Source: Mycolicibacter heraklionensis
GTDB lineage: Bacteria > Actinomycetota > Actinomycetes > Mycobacteriales > Mycobacteriaceae
Length of the DNA: 64,000 nt
Reading direction: 5' to 3'
NCBI GenBank assembly: GCA_001673575.1
Contig: LZME01000074.1
Coordinates: 36,718-100,717, forward strand
Shown here: positions 24,222 through 32,830 of the stretch, piece by piece
Layout of the letters: each line of letters begins with the position of its first letter
Position numbering within the stretch: the stretch's first letter is position 1
Position numbers and translations under genes: made by a program
The notes under the pieces: model-generated
What the model saw: only the letters and a program-made list of their open reading frames with translations
The model's database searches: none
What the model was told of the DNA's origin: nothing

Positions 24222-25445
24222 ATGGGCGGCACACGGCACGTCCAAATCCATGGGACGTGCTCCCCGCGCTTTGAGAAGGTGCGGTCCGAGTTCGAGCGCA
24301 ACTTCACCGAGCGCGACGAACTCGGCGCGGCCGTAGCGGCCTATGTCGACGGCGAGCTCGTCGTCAATCTGTGGGCCGGCTCCGCCGACGTCGACGGCCA
24401 GCGGCCCTGGCAGGAAGACACGCTGAGCACCGTGCTGTCGGGCAGCAAGGGCCTGACCAGCACCTGCGTGCACCGGCTCGCCGATGCCGGGGAACTGGAC
24501 CTGCGCGTACCGGTGGCCCACTACTGGCCGCAGTTCGGCCAAGCCGGCAAGGGCGACATCTCCCTGGCGATGGTGCTGGCGCACCGTTCCGGGGCGATCG
24601 GACCGCGTGAACCGATGCACTGGCGCGACGTCACCGACTGGGATCTGGTCTGCGAGCGGCTGGCCGCCGCCGAACCGTGGTGGCGGCCCGGCACCGCGCA
24701 GGGCTACCACATGACCACCTACGGCTTCATCATCGGCGAGGTCGTCCGGCGGGTGACCGGATTGACGGTGAGCCAGTACCTGCGCACCGAGGTCGCCGGC
24801 CCGCTCGGCGCCGAGGTGCACATCGGGGTGCCGGCCGAGCAGCAGCCCTACCGCTGCGCCGACCCGGTGGGCAAGCCGACGATCCGGGAGATGCTGGCCT
24901 CGGCCGGCGCGCCGAAGCGGCCGACCTCGTTGGACGACCACCCCAAGGCGGGACTGGCGGTCGCGATGGGATTCGCCCCCGACGACGAGATCGCCACCAA
25001 CGACCTGACGCTGTGGCGTCAACTGGAGTTCCCCGGCACCAACGCCCAGGTCTCCGCCCTGGGCATGGCCACGTTCTACAACGCACTCGTGCAGGAGAAG
25101 CTGCTCAGCCGGGCCGCCATGGACCGTCTGCGCGTACTGCAGGGCGGCACCGAAACCGACCTGGTACTCGGGCCCCGCGTCGCCGAGCACGGCTGGGGCA
25201 TGGGCTACATGCTCAACGCCCAGGGGGTCAACGGGCCCAACCGGCGGATCTTCGGTCACGGCGGTCTCGGCGGATCGTTCGCGTTCGCCGATCTGGAGCA
25301 CCGGATCGGCTACGGCTATGTGATGAACCGGTTCGACCACACCCAGGCCAATGCCGACCCGCGCAGCGTGGTGTTGTCGAATGAGATCTACCGGGCGCTC
25401 GGGGTGGCGATTCGACCCCGGCGCGAAACGGTGTACGACGACTGA
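24222..25445 (+). CDS. lipP: Serine beta-lactamase-fold esterase (LipP-like)
   Basis: A 407-residue serine hydrolase of the class C beta-lactamase / esterase family. The SxxK motif is SGSK (Ser73, Lys76), the Tyr motif is GYHMTT (Tyr162), and HGGLGGS is the third box. No signal peptide is evident, so it is likely cytoplasmic and an esterase or lipase rather than an antibiotic beta-lactamase. ATG 24222 is preceded by AGGAAGG; the open frame upstream runs through the tRNA-like fragment and is not real. It sits between tRNA-Gly and nei as in M. tuberculosis (Rv2463). Confidence 0.88.
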   Translation: MGGTRHVQIHGTCSPRFEKVRSEFERNFTERDELGAAVAAYVDGELVVNLWAGSADVDGQRPWQEDTLSTVLSGSKGLTSTCVHRLADAGELDLRVPVAHYWPQFGQAGKGDISLAMVLAHRSGAIGPREPMHWRDVTDWDLVCERLAAAEPWWRPGTAQGYHMTTYGFIIGEVVRRVTGLTVSQYLRTEVAGPLGAEVHIGVPAEQQPYRCADPVGKPTIREMLASAGAPKRPTSLDDHPKAGLAVAMGFAPDDEIATNDLTLWRQLEFPGTNAQVSALGMATFYNALVQEKLLSRAAMDRLRVLQGGTETDLVLGPRVAEHGWGMGYMLNAQGVNGPNRRIFGHGGLGGSFAFADLEHRIGYGYVMNRFDHTQANADPRSVVLSNEIYRALGVAIRPRRETVYDD

Positions 25446-25466
25446 GATGCGGCCCGCGCCCGCAGG

Positions 25467-25856
25467 TCAGCGGGGGCCGGTCCCGGGCTGACCTGGACTA
25501 CCCGGGTGGCCATAGTCACCGGGGTGTTGGGGCCCACCGGGCCCCTGAGGGCCATGGGGTGCTTGTGGGTGCGGTCCCTGCGGGCCGTGTTGGTTGGTTC
25601 CGCCGGGGCCGTGTAGATCGCCTCGGAAGTCGCGACTGTGGTCATTGCCGTCCCGATCACGGTGGTGATCGTCGTGACATTCGTTCTTCTCCCAGTTCAT
25701 GCCCCACGCCGAGTCCCAGGCCTGGCCGGGACACCAGTGGTAGGCCGGCATCGGCGCCGGCAGGGCGCGGGCTTGGGCGGCAACCCCGAGACCGATCAGC
25801 CCCGTGCCGGCGGCAACGGTAAAGGTGGCAGCGGAGATTCTGCTGAGCGATTCCAT
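25467..25856 (-). CDS. Secreted Gly/Pro/His/Asp-rich small protein
   Basis: No family was recognised. The 129-residue precursor has a signal peptide (about 1-31, cleaved after ARA), a short segment with two Cys (YHWCPGQAWDS...KNEC), a His/Asp cluster (CHDDHHRDRDGNDHSRD), and a C-terminal tail of Gly-Pro-His-Gln repeats resembling collagen-type G-x-P. The mature protein looks unstructured and possibly metal binding. It is monocistronic, convergent with lipP. The function is unknown; the metal-binding idea rests on composition only. Confidence 0.75.
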   Translation of the reverse strand: MESLSRISAATFTVAAGTGLIGLGVAAQARALPAPMPAYHWCPGQAWDSAWGMNWEKNECHDDHHRDRDGNDHSRDFRGDLHGPGGTNQHGPQGPHPQAPHGPQGPGGPQHPGDYGHPGSPGQPGTGPR

Positions 25857-25950
25857 GCGGTCGGTTATAGCCGCACCTCTTGCCGTCGAAACACCCAAAC
25901 CGATTGGAAATCATGGGCTTTCACTGGGAGTTTGCTGGCCGACCTGGACA

Positions 25951-26754
25951 TCAGGACTGGCAGGACGGACACCAGAACACATTGCGGCCCTCTAGTTCAG
26001 CGGTCCGCACGACAGTTCCGCACACCCGGCACGGGTCGCCGGCTCGCCGGTAGACGTAGGTACGCGGCTTGCCGGCCGCGTACGCCGGAGCGCCGTGGTC
26101 ATCCTCGGGTCGGACGACGACGATGCTGCCGCGTCGCAACCCGACCTTCATCAGCGCCACCAAGTCGGCCCAGATCTCGGCGAAGTCCGCTTCGCCGATC
26201 TGCACGCCGGGCCGGTAGGGGTCGATCCGGTGCCGGAACAACACCTCGCTGCGGTAGACGTTGCCGACCCCGGCCAACACCGACTGGTCCATCAGTAGCG
26301 CAGCGATAGATTTGCGGGACTTGGCAATTCGCTTGAAGGCCAGCGAAGGGTCGGCGTCACCGCGCAGTGGATCGGGCCCCAGTCGCGCGATCACGTCGGC
26401 GACTTGGGCCTCGTCGACCACCTCGCACGCGGCCGGACCGCGCAGATCGGTGCCGAATTCGGCGCCCACCATCCGCATCCGGACCTGGCCGACCGGTTCG
26501 GGTAGGCCACCGTCAGCCAGCTCGAACTCGGTGAAGTGACCGTAGATCCCCAGGTGCACGTGCACGATCGGCCCGCGTGCATAGTGGTGGAACAGGTGCT
26601 TGCCCCACGCCTCGGCGCGCAGCAGAGGCTGTCCGTCGACTAGGGCGGCGCCGGATTCGAAGCGGCCCTGCGGACTGGACACCGCGACCGGCGCCCCCGC
26701 GAAGCGGCGCTGATGCAGCCGGGCCAGCCGGTGCAGGATGTGCCCCTCCGGCAT
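25951..26754 (-). CDS. nei: Fpg/Nei-type DNA glycosylase
   Basis: Base-excision repair enzyme removing oxidised pyrimidines and cutting by AP lyase action. The 267 residues begin MPEGHILHRLAR, with Pro2 and Glu3 as the catalytic N-terminus after Met removal. KHLFHH holds the conserved Lys, the H2TH domain carries LAGVGNVYRSE, and a C-terminal zinc finger (CRVCG...CPSC) ends the protein. It lies 22 nt past rpiB and is likely co-transcribed. Symbol by synteny with Rv2464c (Nei1). Confidence 0.92.
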   Translation of the reverse strand: MPEGHILHRLARLHQRRFAGAPVAVSSPQGRFESGAALVDGQPLLRAEAWGKHLFHHYARGPIVHVHLGIYGHFTEFELADGGLPEPVGQVRMRMVGAEFGTDLRGPAACEVVDEAQVADVIARLGPDPLRGDADPSLAFKRIAKSRKSIAALLMDQSVLAGVGNVYRSEVLFRHRIDPYRPGVQIGEADFAEIWADLVALMKVGLRRGSIVVVRPEDDHGAPAYAAGKPRTYVYRRAGDPCRVCGTVVRTAELEGRNVFWCPSCQS

Positions 26755-26776
26755 GTCAGGCCAGTCTGTGCTCGGG

Positions 26777-27256
26777 TCAGGCGGGCGCGCCGGGCACCGG
26801 AGGTGCCTCGTGGTTGCGCTCGTAGGCGGCCAGAATGTCGATGCGCCGCTGGTGCCGCTCGGCCTCCGACCACGGCGTGCTCAGGAACGCGTCGACGATC
26901 GCGAGCGCTTCGGCGGTGCTGTGCATCCGGCCGCCGATGCCGATCAGCTGGGCGTTGTTGTGTTCGCGGGCCAGCTGCGCGGTTTCGGTGCTCCAGGCCA
27001 GCGCACACCGCGCCCCGGGCACCTTGTTGGCCGCGATCTGCTCGCCGTTGCCGGACCCGCCGATCACGATCCCGAGGCTGTCGGGGTCGGCCACCGTGCG
27101 GGCCGCCGCCGCGATGCAGAACGCCGGGTAGTCGTCCTCTGCGTCGTAGCTGAAGGCCCCGCAGTCGACCGGCTCATGGCCGGCCTTCTTCAGGTGCTCG
27201 ACGATCGTTTCTTTGAGTTCGTAGCCGGCATGGTCGCAGCCGAGGTAGACGCGCAT
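26777..27256 (-). CDS. rpiB: Ribose-5-phosphate isomerase B
   Basis: Interconverts ribose 5-phosphate and ribulose 5-phosphate. The 159 residues start MRVYLGCDHAGYELK, with GIVIGGSGNGEQIAANKVPG as the phosphate-binding segment. The mycobacterial type uses a Glu base; the expected loop, GGSGNGE, is present. It is upstream of nei on the same strand. Confidence 0.95.
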   Translation of the reverse strand: MRVYLGCDHAGYELKETIVEHLKKAGHEPVDCGAFSYDAEDDYPAFCIAAAARTVADPDSLGIVIGGSGNGEQIAANKVPGARCALAWSTETAQLAREHNNAQLIGIGGRMHSTAEALAIVDAFLSTPWSEAERHQRRIDILAAYERNHEAPPVPGAPA

Positions 27257-27297
27257 GGCGTCATTGTCTCAGACCCTCTCTGCTCCCCCGCCAGCCG

Positions 27298-27909
27298 TCA
27301 GTCGAACTCGGGCGCCTCGCCCCGGGTGCGCTTGAGCTCCCAGAAGTGCGGGTAGGACGCGAAGGTGACCGATGCGTCCCACAACTCCCCCGCCTGCTCG
27401 CCGCGGGGAATGCGAGACAGCACCGGCCCGAAGAACGCCACCCCGTTGACGTGGATGGTCGGGGTCCCGACGTCCTTGCCGACGGCGTCCATCCCGGCGT
27501 GGTGGCTGGCGCGCAGCGCCTCGTCGTAGGCGTCGCTGGTGGCGGCGTCGGCCAATTCGGCCGGCAGGCCCACCTCGGCCAGCGCACCGGCGATGACGTC
27601 CGGGAAGTCCTTGTTGTTCTGGTTGTGGATCCGGGTCCCCATCGCGGTGTACAGCGGTCGCAGGATCTCGTTGCCGCGCAACTGCTCCGCGGCGATCGCC
27701 ACCCGCACCGGGCCCCACGCGTGCTTGAGGCCCTCGCGGTACTGCTCGGGAAGGTCGTCACGCCCCTCGTTGAGGACGGCCAAACTCATCACGTGGAAGG
27801 TGACATCGATGTCACGGACCTTCTCGACCTCCAGAATCCACCGGGAGGTGATCCAGCACCACGGGCACAGCGGGTCGAACCAGAACTCGGCGTGCGATTT
27901 CACGGGCAT
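27298..27909 (-). CDS. DsbA-fold mycothiol-dependent reductase (Rv2466c-like)
   Basis: A 203-residue thioredoxin-fold protein with a CPWC active site at residues 15-18 (DPLCPWCW), an inserted helical domain, and the cis-Pro segment GTPTIHV. The M. tuberculosis homologue is known as a mycothiol-dependent nitroreductase that activates some prodrugs. No signal peptide, so it is cytoplasmic. It lies between rpiB and the DUF1304 gene. Confidence 0.9.
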   Translation of the reverse strand: MPVKSHAEFWFDPLCPWCWITSRWILEVEKVRDIDVTFHVMSLAVLNEGRDDLPEQYREGLKHAWGPVRVAIAAEQLRGNEILRPLYTAMGTRIHNQNNKDFPDVIAGALAEVGLPAELADAATSDAYDEALRASHHAGMDAVGKDVGTPTIHVNGVAFFGPVLSRIPRGEQAGELWDASVTFASYPHFWELKRTRGEAPEFD

Positions 27910-27987
27910 GGGCGATCCTCTCAGCCAACGGCGGACACGTTTGCAAGGTTTAACGCGGCACCGAACACATCTATGCCCACCGCGCGG

Positions 27988-28368
27988 TTAGAGGCCCAGG
28001 GCCAGCAGCGCGACCGCGACCGCCGGGAAAGCGCCCTGGACGACGGCGGCGCGGGCCTTGTCGGGCGACGACGTCACCAGAACCAGCGCCGCGGCCAGCA
28101 TGGACCCCACGCCGGCGAAGATCAGCGCAAGCCCAACGGTGTTGTGGTCCAACGAAACCGCGGCGATGCCCACCACGGTGACGATGGCCAGGAACAGGTT
28201 GTAGAAACCTTGGTTGAAGGCCAGCGCCTTGGTGGTCTCGGCCTCCTCTGCGGTGGTGCCGAAGACGGCCCGGGTGCGCGGTGAGGTCCAACTCAGCGAC
28301 TCGAGCGCGAAGATGTAGACGTGCAACACCGCGGCCAGCGCGGCGAAGGTCAGACCGGCGATGAGCAT
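27988..28368 (-). CDS. DUF1304 membrane protein
   Basis: A 126-residue membrane protein with four hydrophobic segments and the FNQGFYNLFLA motif typical of DUF1304. The ATG at 28368 lies 60 bp from the divergent pepN start. The function of the family is unknown. Confidence 0.88.
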   Translation of the reverse strand: MLIAGLTFAALAAVLHVYIFALESLSWTSPRTRAVFGTTAEEAETTKALAFNQGFYNLFLAIVTVVGIAAVSLDHNTVGLALIFAGVGSMLAAALVLVTSSPDKARAAVVQGAFPAVAVALLALGL

Positions 28369-28428
28369 GGCCTCATTAAACTCGGTCCGGCGCCCGCCCG
28401 CACGGTCCGGCGGCTACTGTAGGCGGGC

Positions 28429-31002
28429 GTGGCACTTCCTAACCTCACCCGCGACCAGGCCGCCGAACGGGCCGCCTCGGTCACCGTCGTCAACTACCGG
28501 ATCGCCCTGGACCTGACCGATGGCAGCGGCAACCCGGGCGAGCGCACATTCCGCTCCACCACCACCGTCACCTTCGACGCGCTGGCCGGCAGCGACACCG
28601 TCATTGACATCGCCGCCGAGACGATCCACAGCGCCACCCTCAACGGCCGCGCCCTCGATGTCTCGGCCTACGACGAGTCGGTTGGCGTCGCACTGACCGG
28701 GTTGGCCGAGCACAACACCGTCGAGATCGACGCGCAGTGCTATTACTCCAACACCGGCGAAGGTCTGCACCGCTTCGTCGACCCGGTCGACGACGAGGTG
28801 TACCTGTACTCGCAGTTCGAAACCGCTGACGCCAAGCGGATGTTCGCCTGCTTCGACCAGCCAGATCTCAAGGCCACCTTCGACGTCACCGTGACCGCGC
28901 CGTCGCATTGGCAGGTCATCTCCAACGGCGCCACGACCTCCGTGCGCGACGGAGTGCACACCTTCGAGACCACGCCGAAGATGAGCACGTATCTGGTGGC
29001 GCTGATCGCCGGACCGTATGCCCGTTGGGACGACGTCTACCGCGACGAGCACAGTGAGATCCCGCTGGGCCTGTTCTGCCGCGCTTCGCTGGCCGAGCAC
29101 ATGGACGCCGAGCGGCTGTTCACCGAGACCAAGCAGGGATTCGGCTTCTACCACAGCAACTTCGGTGTGCCGTATGCGTTCGGCAAGTACGACCAGCTGT
29201 TCGTTCCGGAGTTCAATGCCGGCGCCATGGAGAACGCCGGAGCGGTGACGTTCCTGGAGGACTACGTCTTTCGCAGTAAAGTGACCCGGGCGTCCTATGA
29301 GCGACGCGCCGAGACCGTGCTGCACGAGATGGCGCACATGTGGTTCGGCGACCTGGTCACCATGCGGTGGTGGGACGACCTGTGGCTCAACGAGTCGTTC
29401 GCGACGTTCGCCTCGGTGCTATGCCAAAGCGAGGCAACCGAATACACCAGCGCCTGGACCACGTTCGCGAACGCGGAGAAGTCGTGGGCCTACCGCCAGG
29501 ACCAGCTGCCGTCGACACACCCGATCGCCGCCGACATCCCCGACCTGGCCGCCGTGGAGGTCAACTTCGACGGGATCACTTACGCCAAGGGCGCTTCGGT
29601 GCTCAAGCAGTTGGTGGCCTACGTCGGGCTGGAGCACTTCCTGGCCGGCCTGCGCGACTACTTCGCCGCGCACGCCTTTGACAACGCCACCTTTGACGAC
29701 CTGCTGGCGGCACTGGAGAAGGCGTCCGGCCGGGATCTGTCCGACTGGGGCCGGCAGTGGCTGAAGACCACCGGCCTGAACACGCTGCGGGCGGACTTCG
29801 ATACTGAAGATGATGGCGGCGACGGCCGGTTCACCCGGTTCGCGGTGACGCAGGGCGGCGCTGCCCCCGGTGCCGGCGAGACGCGGGTGCATCGGTTGGC
29901 CATTGGCATCTACGACGACGACCCCTCCGGTTCCGGCCGGTTGGTGCGGGTACACCGCGAGGAGCTCGACATCGACGGGCCTAGCACGGAAGTGCCCGGC
30001 CTGGTGGGGGTTTCGCGCGGAAAGCTGATCCTGGTCAATGACGACGACCTGACCTACTGCGCGCTGCGGCTGGACCCGCAGTCACTGGCCGCCGCGACGG
30101 AGCGCATCGCCGACATCGCCGAGCCGTTGCCGCGCACGCTGGTGTGGTCGGCGGCCTGGGAGATGACCCGCGAAGCCGAACTACGCGCCCGGGACTTCCT
30201 GGCGCTGGTGCAGCGCGGCATCGGCGCCGAAACCGAGGTCGGCGTCGCCTCGCGACTGCTACTGCAGGCACAGACCGCGCTGGGGTTCTACGCCGATCCG
30301 GTCTGGGCCGCCGAGCAGGGGTGGCCGGCGTTCGCCGACCGGCTGCTGGAGCTGGCCCGCGAGGCCGAGCCCGGTTCGGATCACCAGCTGGCCTATGTCA
30401 ACGCGCTGTGCACCTCGGTGCTCGCCGAGCGGCACACCACGGTGCTGGCTGCACTGTTGGACGCCGACCCGGCCGCCCAGGGGCTGGCCGGGCTGGCCGT
30501 CGACACCGACCTGCGCTGGCGGATCGTGGTGGCGCTGGCCCGCGGCGGTGCGCTGGACTCTGCGGCGATCGATGCCGAGATCCAGCGTGATCCCACCGCG
30601 GCCGGCCAACGCCAGGGCGCCCAGGCTTCGGCAGCCCGACCGCAGGCCGCGGTCAAGGAAGCGGCCTGGCAGCAGGTGATCGAGGACGACACATTGGCCA
30701 ACATCACTGGTCGCGCGATTATCGGCGGGATCGTGCAGCCCGGCCAGGGCGAGCTGTTGGCACCGTTCACCGCGCGTTACTTCGAGGCGATTTCCGGTGT
30801 GTGGGAGCGGCGATCCAGCGAGGTCGCGCAGACCGTGGTGGTGGGCCTGTACCCCGGGTGGGACGTCAGCCAGGCCGGATTGGACGCCGCCGACGCCTTC
30901 CTGGCCGACCCTTCGGTGCCGCCGGCGCTGCGGAGGTTGGTCACCGAGGGCCGGGCCGGGGTGGAGCGGTCGCTGCGGGCTCGCACCTTCGATACCGCCT
31001 GA
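28429..31002 (+). CDS. pepN: Aminopeptidase N
   Basis: Zinc M1-family aminopeptidase of 857 residues. It carries the exopeptidase motif GAMEN (about 265), the zinc motif HEMAH (His299, Glu300, His303) and the third ligand Glu322 in LNESF, followed by a helical C-terminal ERAP1-like domain. Start GTG 28429 (MALPNLTRDQAAER) is the family start. It is transcribed away from DUF1304 and converges with the HEExxH-protein gene, with no gap between their ends. Confidence 0.97.
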   Translation: MALPNLTRDQAAERAASVTVVNYRIALDLTDGSGNPGERTFRSTTTVTFDALAGSDTVIDIAAETIHSATLNGRALDVSAYDESVGVALTGLAEHNTVEIDAQCYYSNTGEGLHRFVDPVDDEVYLYSQFETADAKRMFACFDQPDLKATFDVTVTAPSHWQVISNGATTSVRDGVHTFETTPKMSTYLVALIAGPYARWDDVYRDEHSEIPLGLFCRASLAEHMDAERLFTETKQGFGFYHSNFGVPYAFGKYDQLFVPEFNAGAMENAGAVTFLEDYVFRSKVTRASYERRAETVLHEMAHMWFGDLVTMRWWDDLWLNESFATFASVLCQSEATEYTSAWTTFANAEKSWAYRQDQLPSTHPIAADIPDLAAVEVNFDGITYAKGASVLKQLVAYVGLEHFLAGLRDYFAAHAFDNATFDDLLAALEKASGRDLSDWGRQWLKTTGLNTLRADFDTEDDGGDGRFTRFAVTQGGAAPGAGETRVHRLAIGIYDDDPSGSGRLVRVHREELDIDGPSTEVPGLVGVSRGKLILVNDDDLTYCALRLDPQSLAAATERIADIAEPLPRTLVWSAAWEMTREAELRARDFLALVQRGIGAETEVGVASRLLLQAQTALGFYADPVWAAEQGWPAFADRLLELAREAEPGSDHQLAYVNALCTSVLAERHTTVLAALLDADPAAQGLAGLAVDTDLRWRIVVALARGGALDSAAIDAEIQRDPTAAGQRQGAQASAARPQAAVKEAAWQQVIEDDTLANITGRAIIGGIVQPGQGELLAPFTARYFEAISGVWERRSSEVAQTVVVGLYPGWDVSQAGLDAADAFLADPSVPPALRRLVTEGRAGVERSLRARTFDTA

Positions 31003-31797
31003 TCAGCGGTATCCCCCGTCGGTCAGTCCGGCGTCCTTCTCGAAACTGTTGACACCGCCGAAGATTCGCGCCCTCGCCTCCTCGGCGAGGTAGCGCGCGG
31101 GCATCCGCACCGGCCCCAGGGCTGCCCACTGCTGGGCGTGGATCTCTTCGTGATGCAGCAGCGTGTCCAGGTCCGGTCCGCCCGGGCCGAGCCGGCCTGA
31201 TTCGATGATCTCGCGCAGCCGCCTGGCGGGGTCCGTGACGCGGGCGGTGGTGTTGACCAGGAACAGATCGCCCCACATGGTGCCGCCGCGGTGGCTGAAC
31301 GAACCGTGAATTCGATTGCCGCCCACCACCATCAGCACCCCGTTCGGGGTGGCGGCCACGCACCCGCCGGTGTTGCAGATGCTTCGGACCACGGTATAGC
31401 TCCAGCGATTCGCGCGCTGACGCTCGATGATCCGGTGCATCTCGGCCGCACCGTACGGCGTCTCGGGAAAGTCGCTGCGAGCGCGGTGTCGGCCGTAACC
31501 GGTTCCGGCATTGAGGAGGTAGGTCAGTATTACCGCGCGCCGCACGGCGTCGCCGCCGGCTGTTCGGGGGATGATGAAAAAGCTCTTGCCATCCGGGTCG
31601 GTGATCTGCTCCATCACGTCCAGAGCCCGGAAGCTGTCCCGCGTGATGCCCTGCCCGCGCACGATTTCGGTCACCACTCGCGGTCCGACCGCACGTCGGT
31701 CGAGGTTCGCCAGCCAGATCCGGTGCGCCGGGGAGGGCGCAGCGAGAGCATGCGCGGAGGCGATCTCCGGTCCTGCGTGTGGACCGGGGAGGTTCAC
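31003..31797 (-). CDS. Uncharacterised protein with HEExxHxxQ zincin-like motif
   Basis: No family was recognised with certainty. The 264-residue protein has an N-terminal part with no signal peptide, a central segment ICNTGGCVAATPNGVLMVVGG with two cysteines, and HHEEIHAQQW (His216, Glu217, His220) near the C-terminus, followed by LGPVRMP and an Ala/Glu helix. The motif resembles those of small zinc-peptidase-like families, so a metal site is likely but activity is unproven. The start is uncertain: GTG 31797 or TTG 31809. It lies 39 nt after DUF5130 on the same strand and is not at this position in M. tuberculosis. Confidence 0.65.
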   Translation of the reverse strand: MNLPGPHAGPEIASAHALAAPSPAHRIWLANLDRRAVGPRVVTEIVRGQGITRDSFRALDVMEQITDPDGKSFFIIPRTAGGDAVRRAVILTYLLNAGTGYGRHRARSDFPETPYGAAEMHRIIERQRANRWSYTVVRSICNTGGCVAATPNGVLMVVGGNRIHGSFSHRGGTMWGDLFLVNTTARVTDPARRLREIIESGRLGPGGPDLDTLLHHEEIHAQQWAALGPVRMPARYLAEEARARIFGGVNSFEKDAGLTDGGYR

Positions 31798-31836
31798 GCT
31801 CGCGACCAAGGGATCGTCCGGCAGTCGAGCCAGCAG

Positions 31837-32304
31837 CTAGGCCGGGGTGACGCCGGCGCTGATCACCTGCACCGCGCTGACCAGACCGTCGATCAGGTTG
31901 CCGTCGCGGAACGCCGCAGCGGCCGCTGCCACACCCTGCGGTGCGGCAGCCGGGGCAATGCGGCCGGCCACGCCGGCGCCGTAGACCACTTCGATGGCCT
32001 TCTGGTCCGGCGAGACCGCGATCAGCACGGCGTCGTTGGGGGTGGGCACCTTCGCCAGAATCTCGCGGGCCCGCGCAGCGGTGTCAGCACCCAGGTCGCC
32101 AATGTAGGTGGCGAACCGGGCCTGGGTGGCACGCGATGCGTAGGTCAGTGCGTCATCGAGTGCCACCAGTTCCTTAACGGGGAACGGGTAGTGCAACGAC
32201 GCCTCGCCGGGCTCGGTGACCCCGGAAACCCGACCGCTGTTGGTGACCACAAAACCGTACGGCAGGTCCGCCGGATCGATCGTTACGACTTCACCAGTTG
32301 CCAC
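31837..32304 (-). CDS. DUF5130 family protein (Rv2468c-like)
   Basis: A 155-residue protein with [15 protein letters not shown] at the N-terminus and conserved FATYIGDLG and [18 protein letters not shown], resembling a TPM-like fold. GTG 32304 is chosen because a G-rich ribosome binding stretch (GGGGGGTGG) lies before it; GTG 32313 is an alternative. It overlaps the end of the CtaJ-like gene by 14 nt, so the two are translationally coupled. From memory, the M. smegmatis homologue was found with the respiratory supercomplex, but this needs checking. Confidence 0.82.
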   Translation of the reverse strand: MATGEVVTIDPADLPYGFVVTNSGRVSGVTEPGEASLHYPFPVKELVALDDALTYASRATQARFATYIGDLGADTAARAREILAKVPTPNDAVLIAVSPDQKAIEVVYGAGVAGRIAPAAAPQGVAAAAAAFRDGNLIDGLVSAVQVISAGVTPA

Positions 32305-32521
32305 TGGTTCCACCCCCCACGCTGAACTCGGAATTGCCGTGGCCGTGTCCGCCAATGGCTTCGTCGGTCGCCGACCAGAGGATCGGCGGGTGTGTCCACC
32401 GCTCCGACATCTGATAGGTGGCCGCGCGCGGCCCCTTCTGTGACAGGGTCCGGGCGGCCAGCAGCGCGAACATTGCCGCCGGGATGCCAATGAAGATGCC
32501 GAGGGTTTCCAACACGCTCAC
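32291..32521 (-). CDS. Small membrane protein, CtaJ-like (Rv2468A-like)
   Basis: A 76-residue protein with one transmembrane segment (about 5-24, [19 protein letters not shown]), then a cytoplasmic-type tail with WTHPPILW and GGHGHG. Size, position beside DUF5130 and the tail suggest CtaJ, an accessory subunit of the mycobacterial aa3 cytochrome oxidase. GTG 32521 (MSVLETLG) starts right at the hydrophobic part; the frame is open to 32644, but that part is not typical. The CtaJ identity is tentative. Confidence 0.6.
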   Translation of the reverse strand: MSVLETLGIFIGIPAAMFALLAARTLSQKGPRAATYQMSERWTHPPILWSATDEAIGGHGHGNSEFSVGGGTSGNW

Positions 32522-32830
32522 GCCGTAGACGGTATCCCACCGCTGATCCAACGGTGCGGGAACCCGGCCCGATGGGGCGCCACCGCGGGGCAAGCGACCG
32601 AGCATCGGCGCGACAGGGCTGCCTCGCCCCTGCTGAACGGGCATCGATTATGGTGGCGCCATACCTTCGCACTGGCAGTCAGCGTGAGGAAGGGCTGCCC
32701 CCGGCAGTCATGGGAGGCCCACGGGCCTCGGAGATAGCACGATCACCCGTTGCTGCCGTGCGGCGACGCCTTCTTCCGTCGCGAGGTAGGCGCGCCGTCG
32801 GGCAGCAGCGGTCCTGCCAGTGGGAGTCCC
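32522..32830. other. Divergent intergenic region, CtaJ-like gene / MOSC operon
   Basis: This 309-bp gap must hold the divergent promoters. No clean -35/-10 pair was found. Near its right end, 32751-32807 can fold into an outer TGCTGCC/GGCAGCA stem enclosing a GCGACG/CGTCGC hairpin, so the MOSC mRNA may have a structured leader. Open frames crossing the gap show no known domains. Confidence 0.45.
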
